Below are positions 17,601 to 26,750 of a stretch of DNA of 64,000 nucleotides, piece after piece. Made by a program: the position numbers and the translations under genes. The notes under the pieces were generated by a model that saw nothing but the letters and a program-made list of their open reading frames with translations, did no database searches and was not told where the DNA came from. Each line of letters starts with the position of its first letter. The first letter of the stretch is position 1. The stretch is from the NCBI GenBank assembly GCA_024653205.1, contig JANLFO010000008.1, positions 1-64,000 of the forward strand, written 5' to 3'. The stretch is from Clostridia bacterium. Its GTDB lineage: Bacteria; Bacillota; DSM-521; Neomoorellales; SLTJ01.

Positions 17601-17868
17601 TTGAACCGGGGCCATGGAACGGTCGGGCTTGGCCGAAGTGAGCGGAGCAGACATCGTAGCGGAGCGGTTGCGGAGAAGGGGCTAGACTTTAGGAGGGTGA
17701 ACGCGGGACGGCGTTATGCTGGAGGGGACATAGCGAGACCGGGCTCGCAGGTGGGCACATGAAGATCAGAAGGGAGGAACCGATCAAATGGGCTAATCCG
17801 ATCGAAGGGGTACCAAGCCAAGCAAAGCATTGACGCTGGCAACATCAACAAGCAGGGGGTAAGGAAAT
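17601..17868 (+). other. Leader region of uptake operon B
   Basis: 268 bases between the ruined ATPase and the binding-protein gene. It carries operator site 3 at 17712-17735. A 24-codon frame at 17760-17834 with no family resemblance may be chance. No riboswitch motif was recognised. Confidence 0.4.
17712..17735 (+). promoter_or_regulatory. ModE-like operator, site 3, upstream of uptake operon B
   Basis: Dyad CGTTATGC-N8-ACATAGCG with the same 8-8-8 spacing as the other sites. It lies 134 bases before the binding-protein start. The overlapping promoter is not obvious. Confidence 0.65.
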
Positions 17869-18927
17869 GTGAAAGGACGCAGCTGTAAAGTCAGTGCGTT
17901 GATCCTGACCACAGTTCTGTCTCTGGTATGGCTGGCGGGAGGTTGCGGTCAGCCCGCTACCGGGCCGGCGCAGGGAGGGGCGAAGCCTCAGACCATTACG
18001 GTCACCGACCAGCTGGGTCGTCAAGTAGAACTGCCCGCCAAAATCGAAAAGGTGGCGGCCTTTCACCATTTCGGTGCCAAGCTGATCTACGCCATGGGGC
18101 AGCAGGACAAGCTGGTGCACCAGGCTTTACTCGGCGTGGAAGCCAAGGCGATGGCCAAGGTCGATCCCAAGTTCGCAGCCCTGCCCAACCTGGAGGCCGA
18201 GGGACACGATGTCAATATCGAAAGTGTGGTGGCCCTTGGGCCCCAGGTGGCCTTTGTCTACAGTTCGTTTGATCAAAAGGAACTGGAGGCGCTCGAAAAC
18301 GCCGGCATTAAGGTGATCGGCCTCAGGGGCGAAACCCTGGAGGAGAGCTATGAGGCGGCCAGACTGGTGGGTAAAGTGCTGGGGTGCGAAGACAAGGCAG
18401 AGGCCTATATAAAGTACTGTCAAGACCTGGTGAAAATGGTTCGGGATCGGCTGGCCGACCTGCCTGCCGACCAGCGTCCAAAAGTGCTGTGCGCCGGTCC
18501 CAAGAGCATCTTCACCGCAGCCACCGGGGAAATGCTGCAGTCGACCATGATTGAGCTGGCGGGTGGCAAGAACGTGGCCGCCGAACTCAAGGGGTTCTGG
18601 GCTTCGGTGTCGCCGGAACAGATCGTGCAGTGGAACCCCGACTACATCTTACTGGGTTCCTCGCTGGGCAAGGTTTCCGTGGGTGACGCCCTCAAGAATC
18701 CCGGCCTCCAGACGGTCAAGGCAGTCAAAGAGGGCAAGATATATGCCATTCCCTCGAATATAGGCTGGTGGGACTTCCCGGCCCCACAGTGCGTGCTGGG
18801 CATCGTTTGGATGGCCAAGACCCTGCACCCGGATAGGTTCCGGGATGTCGACCTGACCAAGATGGCCGACGATTACTACAGCCGGTTCTGCGGGTATTCC
18901 TTCACCGCTCTGGGCGGCAAGCTTTAA
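17869..18927 (+). CDS. ABC transporter substrate-binding lipoprotein (uptake operon B)
   Basis: FecB/BtuF-class binding protein, 352 residues, with signal peptide and lipobox LAGGC. It shares QTITVTDQLGRQVELPAKIEKVA and VSPEQIVQWNPDYILL with the operon A protein, and both end with a TALGGKL / SEVGGTL-like tail. The start GTG 17869 follows GGGGGTAAGGA; an out-of-frame ATG overlaps it. It is followed by a permease, an ATPase and the remnant of the radical SAM pair, the same set as operon A in a different order and orientation. Confidence 0.9.
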   Translation: MKGRSCKVSALILTTVLSLVWLAGGCGQPATGPAQGGAKPQTITVTDQLGRQVELPAKIEKVAAFHHFGAKLIYAMGQQDKLVHQALLGVEAKAMAKVDPKFAALPNLEAEGHDVNIESVVALGPQVAFVYSSFDQKELEALENAGIKVIGLRGETLEESYEAARLVGKVLGCEDKAEAYIKYCQDLVKMVRDRLADLPADQRPKVLCAGPKSIFTAATGEMLQSTMIELAGGKNVAAELKGFWASVSPEQIVQWNPDYILLGSSLGKVSVGDALKNPGLQTVKAVKEGKIYAIPSNIGWWDFPAPQCVLGIVWMAKTLHPDRFRDVDLTKMADDYYSRFCGYSFTALGGKL

Positions 18928-18964
18928 ACCGTTCGGTACGGCATAGGTTGACCGGGGGGTTGAC

Positions 18965-19993
18965 ATGAAGAAGGGCTGGAGAACGGGTCTGGTCGTGGCA
19001 CTTATCGGGAGCATAGTTGTGGCCATGAACTCGGGCCGTTACGCCGTCAGTCCCGCCGGGGTACTGAGCATCCTGGCTCACGGCGTGGGTCTGGGGGGCT
19101 TGGTATCCCCACCCACGCCGGAGATGGAAATGGTGTTTTGGAATATTAGGGTGCCGCGTATCCTGGTGGCCTTCACTGTAGGCAGTGCTCTTTCCGTGTC
19201 CGGCGCCGTACTCCAGGCCCTTTTCCGCAACCCCCTGGCGTCGCCCGACATCGTAGGTGTAACCCAGGGCGCCGGGTTTGGAGCTGCGCTGGCGCTTATG
19301 TTCTTCCCGCCCTTGAGCGCGGTGGTGCAGGGCTCGGCGTTCCTGTTCGGTATCCTGGCGGTAAGCATTGCCTACCTTTTGGCCTCCCGAAGCCCGGACC
19401 GCTCGGTGGCGGTATTAGTCATTACCGGCATAGTGGTTTCCGCGGTCTTTCAGGCCGGTCTTTCTCTTCTTCAGTATTTCGCCGACCCCTACGACCAACT
19501 GGCCAAAATCGTCTTCTGGATTATGGGCAGCTTTCAGACCGCCTCCTGGGGCAACGTTCGCACAGTCGTCCCCCTGGTGGCGGCCGGAACGCTGTTACTG
19601 GTGGTGTTCGGCTGGCGATTGAACGTGATGGCGCAAGACGATGAGCAGGCTCTATCCCTGGGAATAAACGTCCCGGCCTGGCGCCTGTTATACGTCTTTC
19701 TGGCCACGCTCATTGTGGCCTCGTCAGTCTCGGCCACCGGCAATATTTCCTGGGTGGGTCTGATCGTACCGCATATCGGCCGCTACCTGGTCGGCTCGGA
19801 ACACCGGCGGTTGGTGGCCACCTCAGCCCTGATTGGGGGGATATTTCTGGTGCTTATGGACACCGCTGCCCGTTCCCTAATGCCAGGGGAAATCCCCATT
19901 AGCATCGTCACCTCGATGGTTGGGGCCCCATTCCTGGCCAGCCTGGTATTGAGCCGAGGAGGTGTGCTCAAGCGTGAGCATACGAGTGGATAG
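18965..19993 (+). CDS. FecCD/BtuC-type ABC transporter permease (uptake operon B)
   Basis: 342 residues, about ten membrane segments. Diagnostic: GAVLQALFRNPLASPDIVGV, TQGAGFGAAL, ISWVGLIVPHIGRYLVG and PGEIPISIVTSMVGAPFL. Start ATG 18965 lies after GGGGGGTTGAC. It overlaps the ATPase start by 20 bases, so translation is coupled. Paralogous to the permeases of operons A and C. Confidence 0.92.
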   Translation: MKKGWRTGLVVALIGSIVVAMNSGRYAVSPAGVLSILAHGVGLGGLVSPPTPEMEMVFWNIRVPRILVAFTVGSALSVSGAVLQALFRNPLASPDIVGVTQGAGFGAALALMFFPPLSAVVQGSAFLFGILAVSIAYLLASRSPDRSVAVLVITGIVVSAVFQAGLSLLQYFADPYDQLAKIVFWIMGSFQTASWGNVRTVVPLVAAGTLLLVVFGWRLNVMAQDDEQALSLGINVPAWRLLYVFLATLIVASSVSATGNISWVGLIVPHIGRYLVGSEHRRLVATSALIGGIFLVLMDTAARSLMPGEIPISIVTSMVGAPFLASLVLSRGGVLKREHTSG

Positions 19994-20786
19994 CCTGGTG
20001 GCCGGCTACGGGGAAACGCAAGTACTGCACGGCGTGGACCTGGTAGTCGAGGAGGGTCAGGTCTGCGCCCTGCTGGGTCGCAACGGTTGCGGAAAGACGA
20101 CGCTGCTGCGCTGTATAAATGCCATCCTCTCTCCCAGGAGCGGCTCGGTAAGGGTTAGAGAGCAGGAGGTACGGCACCTATCTCGTCCCCAGATTGCCGG
20201 GCTGATCAGCATGGTGCCTCAGAGCGCGACGACCGTGTTTGCTTCCACGTGTTTGGAGATGGTTCTACTGGGGGAAACGCCCCGGTTGCGGGTGTGGTCC
20301 TCACCGGGGAAAAGCGCGCGTCGACGGGCCCGGCAGGTGCTGGCAGAAATCGGCATCGAGCACCTGGCAGAGCGACCGTTCACCGAGCTTTCCGGCGGGG
20401 AACGCCAGTTGGTCCTGCTGGCCCGGGCTTTTTTCCAGGACACCCCGGTCATGCTCCTGGATGAGCCCACTTCTCACCTGGATTTCTGCAATCAGCACCG
20501 GGTTATGCATCTCATGCGCCGCACGGCGAAGATGCGGGGCGTAACGGTGCTAGTGACGCTGCACGATCCGAATCTCGCCTTCTACTATTGCGACTGCGTA
20601 GCGATGTTGAGGGACGGCAGGGTGGTGGCCCAGGGCCCCACCGGCCGGGTAATGAAGGACGAAAACCTCAGGCAAGTTTACGGCGACAACATCAAGACCG
20701 ACATCACCAGCGTCGGCCTACCCGTAGTAATTCCGAGAAGCTGCGTGGGGGACGGGAAGCGAGAGCGGTTCTCTTTCTCGGCCTAA
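19974..20786 (+). CDS. ABC transporter ATPase, FecE/BtuD type (uptake operon B)
   Basis: 270 residues with complete motifs: Walker A GRNGCGKTT, Q-loop MVPQS, signature LSGGERQ, Walker B VMLLDEPTSHLDF and H-loop TLHDPN. It is closest in the window to the operon A ATPase, sharing the GIEHLAERPFTELSGGERQL / GIGHLASRPFPELSGGERQL block and an FFQDTP / IFQDTP stretch. Start GTG 19974 has GAGGAGGTG nine to ten bases upstream, preferable to GTG 19962, which lies within that site. Confidence 0.9.
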   Translation: MSIRVDSLVAGYGETQVLHGVDLVVEEGQVCALLGRNGCGKTTLLRCINAILSPRSGSVRVREQEVRHLSRPQIAGLISMVPQSATTVFASTCLEMVLLGETPRLRVWSSPGKSARRRARQVLAEIGIEHLAERPFTELSGGERQLVLLARAFFQDTPVMLLDEPTSHLDFCNQHRVMHLMRRTAKMRGVTVLVTLHDPNLAFYYCDCVAMLRDGRVVAQGPTGRVMKDENLRQVYGDNIKTDITSVGLPVVIPRSCVGDGKRERFSFSA

Positions 20787-20810
20787 CACTCTGTGGGAGG
20801 GGTACCTAGT

Positions 20811-21402
20811 ATGCTGTGCAACTACTGTGAGCGCCGTTGTGACCTTTCCCAAGGCAGGAGCGGCTTCTGCAAGATGTACTTCGAAGAAGAGGGGGTGATT
20901 AAAGAGCGGTTTCCCGACCGGTGGTTCGTGCACTCCGTTTCTCACATTGAGTCCGTCCCTTTCTTTCACGTCTATCCGGGCAGCAGGAGCCTGGTATTCG
21001 GAACCGCCGGCGGCAGTGTCCCCGCCATTACCGACATATGCGGTTTGATCGAAGCCAGGTTGCAGGAACGGCCGGTGGCGCTCATCCTGGTGGAGGGCGT
21101 GGGCATCTCCGATTTTCCCCTGGCCTACCAGCCCTGTCTTAACGGCAAGAAGTGGTATTACTACGAACCCGGTGAAGGTCAGTAGCCTGCCCTCGAATGT
21201 ATTAGGACGCCGCTTCAACGGCAAAAGCGTGGCTGTGGGAAACCGCAGCATGTTCATGCACGTGGCCGGCGGCACGCACCTATCAGTGGAGTGTTTTGCC
21301 CGGATGTTATACAACCACGGAGTCATGGCCGTGGTGGACCGGGACAGGGCCCGATGGCCGGAGCCGGCCGATTTAGATGCGGGAAAGGGAAAGGAGGAGT
21401 AG
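20811..21402 (+). pseudogene. Fusion remnant of the radical SAM enzyme and its 404-residue partner
   Basis: Codons 1 to about 65 match the N-terminus of the radical SAM protein at 12406-13467 (CNYCERRCDLSQGRSGFCKMY, VSHIESVPFFHVYPGSRSLV). Just before the SAM cluster motif the frame passes directly into the C-terminal third of the partner protein (VALILVEGVGISDFPLAY). It stops at 21185; after a second deletion and frame change the partner's end continues (KSVAVGNRSMFMHVAGG, VECFARMLYNHG) to 21402. A start ATG with GGGAGGGG persists. Two deletions thus merged a coupled gene pair like 13467-11195. No radical SAM activity can remain. Confidence 0.85.
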
Positions 21403-21409
21403 TACGGTG

Positions 21410-21907
21410 ATGGCTGTTCACTCCGTGACCGGTTTGGCGGTCAATAAGCATGGGCAGGGACCCAAGCGCACCCGCCCGGCTGCCTGGCTGGGCGCGATCC
21501 TGGCGCTGGCCGTTCTGCTGCTTCCGGCAGGGTGCGGTCAGACGGGGGGCGGAGCGGCTAAGAAAGAGGTGCCCAGCAGCCAGGGTCTCAAGATAATGCG
21601 CGGTGATCAAGTAGTGCGGGAGTTTACCCTGGAAGAGCTCAAGAAGCTACCGCAGGCCACAGTAGAGGCCGACGGCGCCACCTTATCCGGGCCTACGGTC
21701 AAGACGGTCTTGGGGGAGGCGGGCATAACTTCCTGCAATGAGGTGCTGCTGGTCGCCCCCGACGGTTACACGGTCACGCTTACGAACGATCAGCTTACCG
21801 ACGACCTCATTCTTGCCCTGAATGAGCAGGGCGTAAAGGAACTCGTCTCGCCCGCGCTGCCAAAGCAAACGCGCATCCGTGGGCCTGACACCGTTAAGGT
21901 GCAGTAA
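21410..21907 (+). CDS. Lipoprotein with a small sulfite-oxidase-fold-like domain
   Basis: 165 residues: a basic N-terminus, hydrophobic core and lipobox LLPAGC make it a lipoprotein. The mature part (FTLEELKKLPQATVEADG, GPTVKTVLGEAGI, VLLVAPDGYTVTLTNDQL) resembles short forms of the molybdopterin-binding oxidoreductase (SUOX) fold, without the cofactor cysteine that I would expect. It may be a binding subunit for the ECF transporter that follows 14 bases on. Start ATG 21410 (or GTG 21407) has AAAGGAGGA upstream; an earlier in-frame ATG at 21377 overlaps the remnant gene. Family call is tentative. Confidence 0.6.
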   Translation: MAVHSVTGLAVNKHGQGPKRTRPAAWLGAILALAVLLLPAGCGQTGGGAAKKEVPSSQGLKIMRGDQVVREFTLEELKKLPQATVEADGATLSGPTVKTVLGEAGITSCNEVLLVAPDGYTVTLTNDQLTDDLILALNEQGVKELVSPALPKQTRIRGPDTVKVQ

Positions 21908-21921
21908 GGGAGGCCGGGCTG

Positions 21922-22479
21922 TTGGCAAAGGGGCGGTTTTACTTCACTACCTACGATTTGGTGTTGATAGCCATTATGGCGGCAGCCCAGGCGGTATTCG
22001 GTATTGTGGTATCCAAGTTCGGTATGACACTGGGCCACGGCGTCCATTTTCCCGGCGGGTCGATCGTTGGTGGCCTCTATTACGTTTTCATCCTGTTGGC
22101 CCGGGGCCTTACCGGCAAGTTCGGCTCGGCGGTGGTGGCCTGCGAGCTGGAGGCGCTCATCGTGGCGGTGATCGATCCGGGGCGCATGGGTTTCCTGCGT
22201 TTAATCAGCTACCTTCCTTCGGCGCTGGCGGTGGACCTGGTGCCGCTTATTACCCGCGATCACCGGCTGGAGCGGCCGGTACCCAATCTCCTTACCGGCG
22301 GGTTCGGCAACGCCGTGGGCATGTTGACCACGCTCACCTTCTACATGGGGCTACCGTTGGGGTACGTACTGCTGGCCTCGGGAGTGGGGTTTGTTTCGGG
22401 AATGCTTCTAGGCGGCCTGGTGGCGTGGCGGCTGGCTGCTTCGCTGCGCAAGAGCGGGCTCTTGAACCTTGCCGGCTGA
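21922..22479 (+). CDS. ECF transporter substrate-binding (S) component
   Basis: 185-residue membrane protein with about five or six hydrophobic segments, small and without ATPase motifs, of the YkoE/S-component kind (FYFTTYDLVLIAIMAAAQAVFG start). It is followed by a fused double ATPase and an EcfT protein, an arrangement like B. subtilis ykoE-ykoD-ykoC (thiamine precursor uptake). Substrate cannot be read from the sequence; no TPP riboswitch or ModE-like site precedes it. Start TTG 21922 has AAGGGAGG upstream. Confidence 0.75.
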   Translation: MAKGRFYFTTYDLVLIAIMAAAQAVFGIVVSKFGMTLGHGVHFPGGSIVGGLYYVFILLARGLTGKFGSAVVACELEALIVAVIDPGRMGFLRLISYLPSALAVDLVPLITRDHRLERPVPNLLTGGFGNAVGMLTTLTFYMGLPLGYVLLASGVGFVSGMLLGGLVAWRLAASLRKSGLLNLAG

Positions 22480-22516
22480 ATCTTTCCTTTAAGCCCGAGC
22501 GGCGGGAGGCAGGAGC

Positions 22517-24346
22517 TTGATCCGGGTATGCGATCTTTCCTTCCGTTATCCGGGCGCGCCCACCTGGGCGCTCCAGGGGATCAGCTTCGAATTGGCCCGG
22601 GGTCGGGTAGCCCTGGTGCTGGGCAAGAGCGGGTGCGGCAAAAGTACCTTGGCCCTGTGTCTGGGTGGTCTAATCCCGAACGTGATACGTGGAGAGTATC
22701 GGGGGCGGGTCGAGATGGCCGGCTTGAACACCGCGAAATGCCGCCCGGGGGAGCTGGCCACAAAGGTGGGCCTGGTGTTTCAGGATCCGGACAGCCAGTT
22801 GTCCCAGCTTACCGTGGCCGACGAGGTGGCATTCGGTCCGGAAAACCTGCTGGTAGACCCGCGGGAGATACCCCGGCGAGTGCGCTGGGCCCTGGAAAAG
22901 GTCGGACTGGCCGGTTTTGAGCGGCGCTCCGCCCTCCGCCTCTCCGGGGGCCAGAAGCAACGGTTGGTTATCGCCGCCGCCTTGGCCACCGGTGCGCAGA
23001 TCCTGGTGCTCGATGAACCTACTTCGAACCTTGACGGCCGGGGTACGTCGGAGGTGCTGGCCACCCTGGCGGAGTTGCGCCGTCAGGGTCTAACTATGGT
23101 GGTGATCGAGCACCGGGTGGAGGAGATGGTGGAACTGGCGGATGTGGTTATGGTCATGGACAACGGCCGGCTGGTGATGCAGGGTCCGCCGCGACCGCTC
23201 CTGGCCAAGCGCTCCCTCTTCAGGGAATTGGGCCTATCCTACCCCAGTACGGCCGACCTGTACTACTCGGTGTGCCCCGGGGACGGACCAGACCCGCCGC
23301 TCAATCTGGCCGAGCTCCGGTCACGGTTGCCGAGCGGGAGCGGGGGCGGGGTGGAGGTGGCGTTGTCACCTCCTCAGACCGAGGGGGATGGTGAAGACGG
23401 GCTGGAGGGCGCCGGAGGCGCCGGCCCGTGCCGGGCGGCAGCTACAGTACCTCGGGTGGGGAAGCCGGTGGTAGAGGTGGACGGCGTCACCTTCGGCTTC
23501 GAAGACGTACCGGTGCTGGAGGACGTTAGCTTTACCCTGGAACCGGGCACTCTGACCGTGCTTCTGGGGCCTAACGGCAGCGGCAAGACCACCCTGGCCT
23601 TGTTGGTGGCGGGCCTGCTCCGACCTTGGAAGGGGAAGGTGCGGGTGGCGGGCCGGGACCCGGCGGAGGTTCCGGCCCGTGAGCTGGCCTCGTTGGTGGG
23701 GTTGGTATTTCAAAACCCCAACCAGCAGATCGTTCAGGATACGGTTCGGTCCGAGATTCTGCTCGGCCCAAGGGTTCTGGGGCTGGCGGAGGCAGTCGAA
23801 GGGCGCCTGGAAGAACTGCTGGCCTTTCTCGGCCTGGCCGGCCTGCCCCACCGCCACCCGCACACGCTGAGCCTGGGTCAGAAAAAGCGCCTGGCCCTGG
23901 CCACCGCCCTGATCAGCAACCCGCAGGTAATCGTCGTGGATGAGCCCACCACCGGGCAGGAGGCGTTCCTGGTGCGGCAAATGGTCAATCAGCTTCGCCG
24001 GCTGGCCAGCTCCGGCTCCTCGATTCTGGTCATCACGCACGACCTGGGCCTGGCGGCAGAAGTTGCGGACCGAGTACTAGTTCTGGCCGAGGGCAGATTG
24101 CAATATGCCGGCTCCCCGGAAGGTTTCTTTTGCAATCCCCACCTGGTAGAGAAGTGTGCTGCCCGGGTGCCGCCTTTGGTCAGGTTGGTACAAGAGTTGG
24201 GCCTGCCTTTGCGCCCCACGGTGGAGAGCGTGGCCAGATGGTACCGGAGCCACGACGGTGAATCCTTGCGCGGGTATGGCTCCTCAGGCCGAGACGGTTG
24301 GCTTCCGGGGAGGAGGCAGGAGCTTACCCACTTGGAGGTTGGCTAA
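22517..24346 (+). CDS. ECF transporter ATPase, two ATPase domains fused
   Basis: 609 residues. Domain 1 (about 1-250): Walker A GKSGCGKST, LSGGQKQR, Walker B ILVLDEPTSNLD. A Gly/Glu/Pro-rich linker spans roughly 270-315. Domain 2 (about 318-560): Walker A GPNGSGKTT, a signature changed to LSLGQKKR, Walker B VIVVDEPTTGQ and ITHD. Both have VFQDPDSQ/VFQNPNQQ Q-loops typical of ECF (CbiO-like) ATPases. One chain therefore replaces EcfA1 and EcfA2. TTG 22517 follows GGGAGGCAGGAG. The LSLGQ second signature is also seen in some active ECF ATPases. Confidence 0.9.
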   Translation: MIRVCDLSFRYPGAPTWALQGISFELARGRVALVLGKSGCGKSTLALCLGGLIPNVIRGEYRGRVEMAGLNTAKCRPGELATKVGLVFQDPDSQLSQLTVADEVAFGPENLLVDPREIPRRVRWALEKVGLAGFERRSALRLSGGQKQRLVIAAALATGAQILVLDEPTSNLDGRGTSEVLATLAELRRQGLTMVVIEHRVEEMVELADVVMVMDNGRLVMQGPPRPLLAKRSLFRELGLSYPSTADLYYSVCPGDGPDPPLNLAELRSRLPSGSGGGVEVALSPPQTEGDGEDGLEGAGGAGPCRAAATVPRVGKPVVEVDGVTFGFEDVPVLEDVSFTLEPGTLTVLLGPNGSGKTTLALLVAGLLRPWKGKVRVAGRDPAEVPARELASLVGLVFQNPNQQIVQDTVRSEILLGPRVLGLAEAVEGRLEELLAFLGLAGLPHRHPHTLSLGQKKRLALATALISNPQVIVVDEPTTGQEAFLVRQMVNQLRRLASSGSSILVITHDLGLAAEVADRVLVLAEGRLQYAGSPEGFFCNPHLVEKCAARVPPLVRLVQELGLPLRPTVESVARWYRSHDGESLRGYGSSGRDGWLPGRRQELTHLEVG

Positions 24347-24363
24347 GCAGCGAGGGAGCATAT

Positions 24364-25194
24364 ATGCGCGTGAACGACGTGATTACCAGTCTTGAACAAA
24401 TAGTGGGCGACCATCCCTCGACTTCTTCCGGTGGCAGATACGACCCTCGGGCCCAGCTCCTGTGGCTGGGGGTAATGGTGGCATTAGCCTTTGTCTCTAA
24501 ATCCTGGTGGTATCTCCTGATTCTGCTCCTGGTTAACATCTTCTTCGTTTTCTTCTTCGCCGTGCCGTGGGCGAGAATTAAGCCCCTGGTACGGCTTAAC
24601 CTCTATATCCTAGGATTCTGTTTTTCGTTTCAGGTCCTATTCAATTGGGACGGTCCGGCGTTAGTATATCTCATACCCAGAGTCTCTGGCGTTGGCCCCT
24701 TCTGGCCCATTACCACTCAGGGGCTTTACCTGGGGGTATCGATGAGTCTGCGCTATGCCGACATTATTCTGCCCTCAATCGTGTTCAGCTCCGTGGTCCG
24801 CTTCAAAGCGTTGTTGCTGGCCTTCACCTCTCTGGGAGTACCGTACCAATTCGGCTATATGGCTCTTACCGCCCTGCGGTTCATACCGGTCCTGATGCGG
24901 GAGAGCGTCCAGATCCAGCAGGTGCAGCGGCTGCGGGGGCTGGCGTTTGACCGGCGCGGCCTCCGGCACAATCTCACGGTGGCCTATTCCCTAGCCATGC
25001 CGTTGCTGGTAAACTGTGTACTGCGGGCGAGAAACCTCAGCTTGGCACTGGAGAGCCGGGGCTTCAACTCTCACCCCTCGCGCACCGTCACCGAACGGTT
25101 GTGCTGGCAGAAGCGGGACAGTCTCCTGGTCGTGTTCCTACTGCTTCTGGTTATTACGTCCCTCGGGCTCCACTGGAGGCTCCCGTGGTTCTAA
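24364..25194 (+). CDS. ECF transporter transmembrane (T) component
   Basis: 276 residues with hydrophobic segments near 40-60, 75-95 and at the C-terminus, and the coupling-helix region RFIPVLMRESVQIQQVQRLRG, the Ala/Arg-Gly motif by which EcfT grips the two ATPases; a second such motif is ALESRGFN. ATG 24364 follows GAGGGAGC. It completes the lipoprotein-S-AA-T unit at 21410-25194. Ligand unknown. Confidence 0.87.
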   Translation: MRVNDVITSLEQIVGDHPSTSSGGRYDPRAQLLWLGVMVALAFVSKSWWYLLILLLVNIFFVFFFAVPWARIKPLVRLNLYILGFCFSFQVLFNWDGPALVYLIPRVSGVGPFWPITTQGLYLGVSMSLRYADIILPSIVFSSVVRFKALLLAFTSLGVPYQFGYMALTALRFIPVLMRESVQIQQVQRLRGLAFDRRGLRHNLTVAYSLAMPLLVNCVLRARNLSLALESRGFNSHPSRTVTERLCWQKRDSLLVVFLLLLVITSLGLHWRLPWF

Positions 25195-25210
25195 CGAAGG
25201 GAAATTCGAT

Positions 25211-26596
25211 GTGGCCGGACGTTTGGACAGAACCTATACCGACCTGGCGCCTGAGGAGATCAACCGCACCCTTTGGCACCTGAGTTACCCGAGCCTGCTG
25301 GCGCAGGCAGTGCACAACGGCTTTACGGTTTTCGAGGCCGGCCTGGTTGCGCACTACGGTACGGCTGAGCTTGCGGCCTTGAGCCTGGGTTACCCGATCA
25401 CGATGATAATAACCAACCTGGGCTTTGGCCTTGGGATAGGGGCAAATTCCCTCACTGCCCGGCTGGTAGGACAGGGTCGCTGGGAGCAAGCGCGGCAGGC
25501 AGCCTTCTTGGCCCTGACCGTTGCGGTGACGGCAGGGCTGTTGTTGGCCGCCGTGGGCTATCCGGTAACGTGGTGGATTCTCCGGTGGTTACGCACCCCC
25601 GAAGAGACCTTGCGGGCAACCATGGCCTATTTGGCCCCGTACCTAGTGGGAGCCGCGGTTTACTTCCTGCAGGCGGTGGGCACAGGTCTTCTGCAGGGTA
25701 TGGGGCGCATGGCCCAGAGCGCCCGGGTGGTGTTCGCTACGGTGGCGGTGAACGCCCTCCTGGACCCATTCTTGCTATACGGGGTGGGGTTCGTCCCGGA
25801 GATGGGACTGCCCGGGGTCTCCCTGGGTGCGGTGATAGCGAGGGGTGCGAGTGCGGCGCTGGCCTACGGTTGCTACCTACGCGCCAGCGGGCTGTGGCCG
25901 TTGAGCTTTGGGACCGGGCCGGGCTGGACCCTCGCAAAAGACATCCTGTGGGTGGCCGTGCCATCGGCCCTGGCCCGTTCGGCCCAGCCCCTCTGCATGC
26001 TTTTCCTCAACGGGCTACTTCTTTCTCTCGGCGCCGCCGCCGTTGCCGCCCGGGGTGTGGGGGCCCGGATAGAGATGCTGGCCTATTTGCCCGCCCTGGC
26101 CTTCGCCCCTACGGTGCTTGCCCTGACCGGGCAGAACTGGGGCGCCGGTAACGCCTTCATGGCCAGGCAGGTACCGCGATACGCCGCCCGGCTTATCGGA
26201 GCTGTAATGGCGCTCATCGGGCTGTTCGTCCTGGTTGCCCCGGGAGCAGTATGGGATCCCGTAGCCCCGGATGTGGCGCTGCGGGGCCCGGGTTACAGCT
26301 ACATGCGCATTATGGGCGCCAGCTACTTCCTGGTGGGCCTGGACATGATCTACAGCGCCGCCTTGCAGGGCCTTGGGCTGGGCTATCCGCCCATGGTCAT
26401 TACCCTGGTGCGAGTTTGGGGCATTTCCCTGCCGGTCTCGTACCTGCTGGTCAGGTGCTTTGGCATGGGTCCCGAGGGAGTCTGGCTGTCACTGGCACTA
26501 GGCAACTTGTGGGCCGGTGTGGCCGCGCCGGTATGGTTCTGGCATGCGGTGAGTGCCCGTCGCCGGGCCGCGGCTCCTGTCCGGCGCACGCGCTGA
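25211..26596 (+). CDS. MATE family multidrug/metabolite exporter
   Basis: 461-residue, about twelve-segment membrane protein of the MATE (NorM/DinF) family, an Na+- or H+-driven exporter. Two homologous halves are visible; LSYPSLLAQAVHNGFTVFEAG starts helix 1 and SLGYPITMIITNLGFGLGIG follows, as in the family. Start GTG 25211 has AAGGGAAA upstream; a nearby ATG at 25209 is in another frame. It follows ecfT by 16 bases and may share its transcript. What it exports is unknown. Confidence 0.88.
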   Translation: MAGRLDRTYTDLAPEEINRTLWHLSYPSLLAQAVHNGFTVFEAGLVAHYGTAELAALSLGYPITMIITNLGFGLGIGANSLTARLVGQGRWEQARQAAFLALTVAVTAGLLLAAVGYPVTWWILRWLRTPEETLRATMAYLAPYLVGAAVYFLQAVGTGLLQGMGRMAQSARVVFATVAVNALLDPFLLYGVGFVPEMGLPGVSLGAVIARGASAALAYGCYLRASGLWPLSFGTGPGWTLAKDILWVAVPSALARSAQPLCMLFLNGLLLSLGAAAVAARGVGARIEMLAYLPALAFAPTVLALTGQNWGAGNAFMARQVPRYAARLIGAVMALIGLFVLVAPGAVWDPVAPDVALRGPGYSYMRIMGASYFLVGLDMIYSAALQGLGLGYPPMVITLVRVWGISLPVSYLLVRCFGMGPEGVWLSLALGNLWAGVAAPVWFWHAVSARRRAAAPVRRTR

Positions 26597-26750
26597 ACCT
26601 GGCCCGGTCGCCCATGGGGGATGGCCGGGGATTTTCATCCGCAGGCATAGATACCTGCCGGCTGCCGGCAAAGGGCGCCCTTCGAGAGGAGAATGCGCTG
26701 CGAGTGGAGAACCCCCAGGTTGACAGAGTCTTAACCTGGAGGCGTGGGGC

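Noticed and set aside
17760-17834. 24-codon leader peptide ahead of uptake operon B
   Set aside because: Sits after the operator and has a start codon, but no codon bias, hairpin or conservation evidence supports it.
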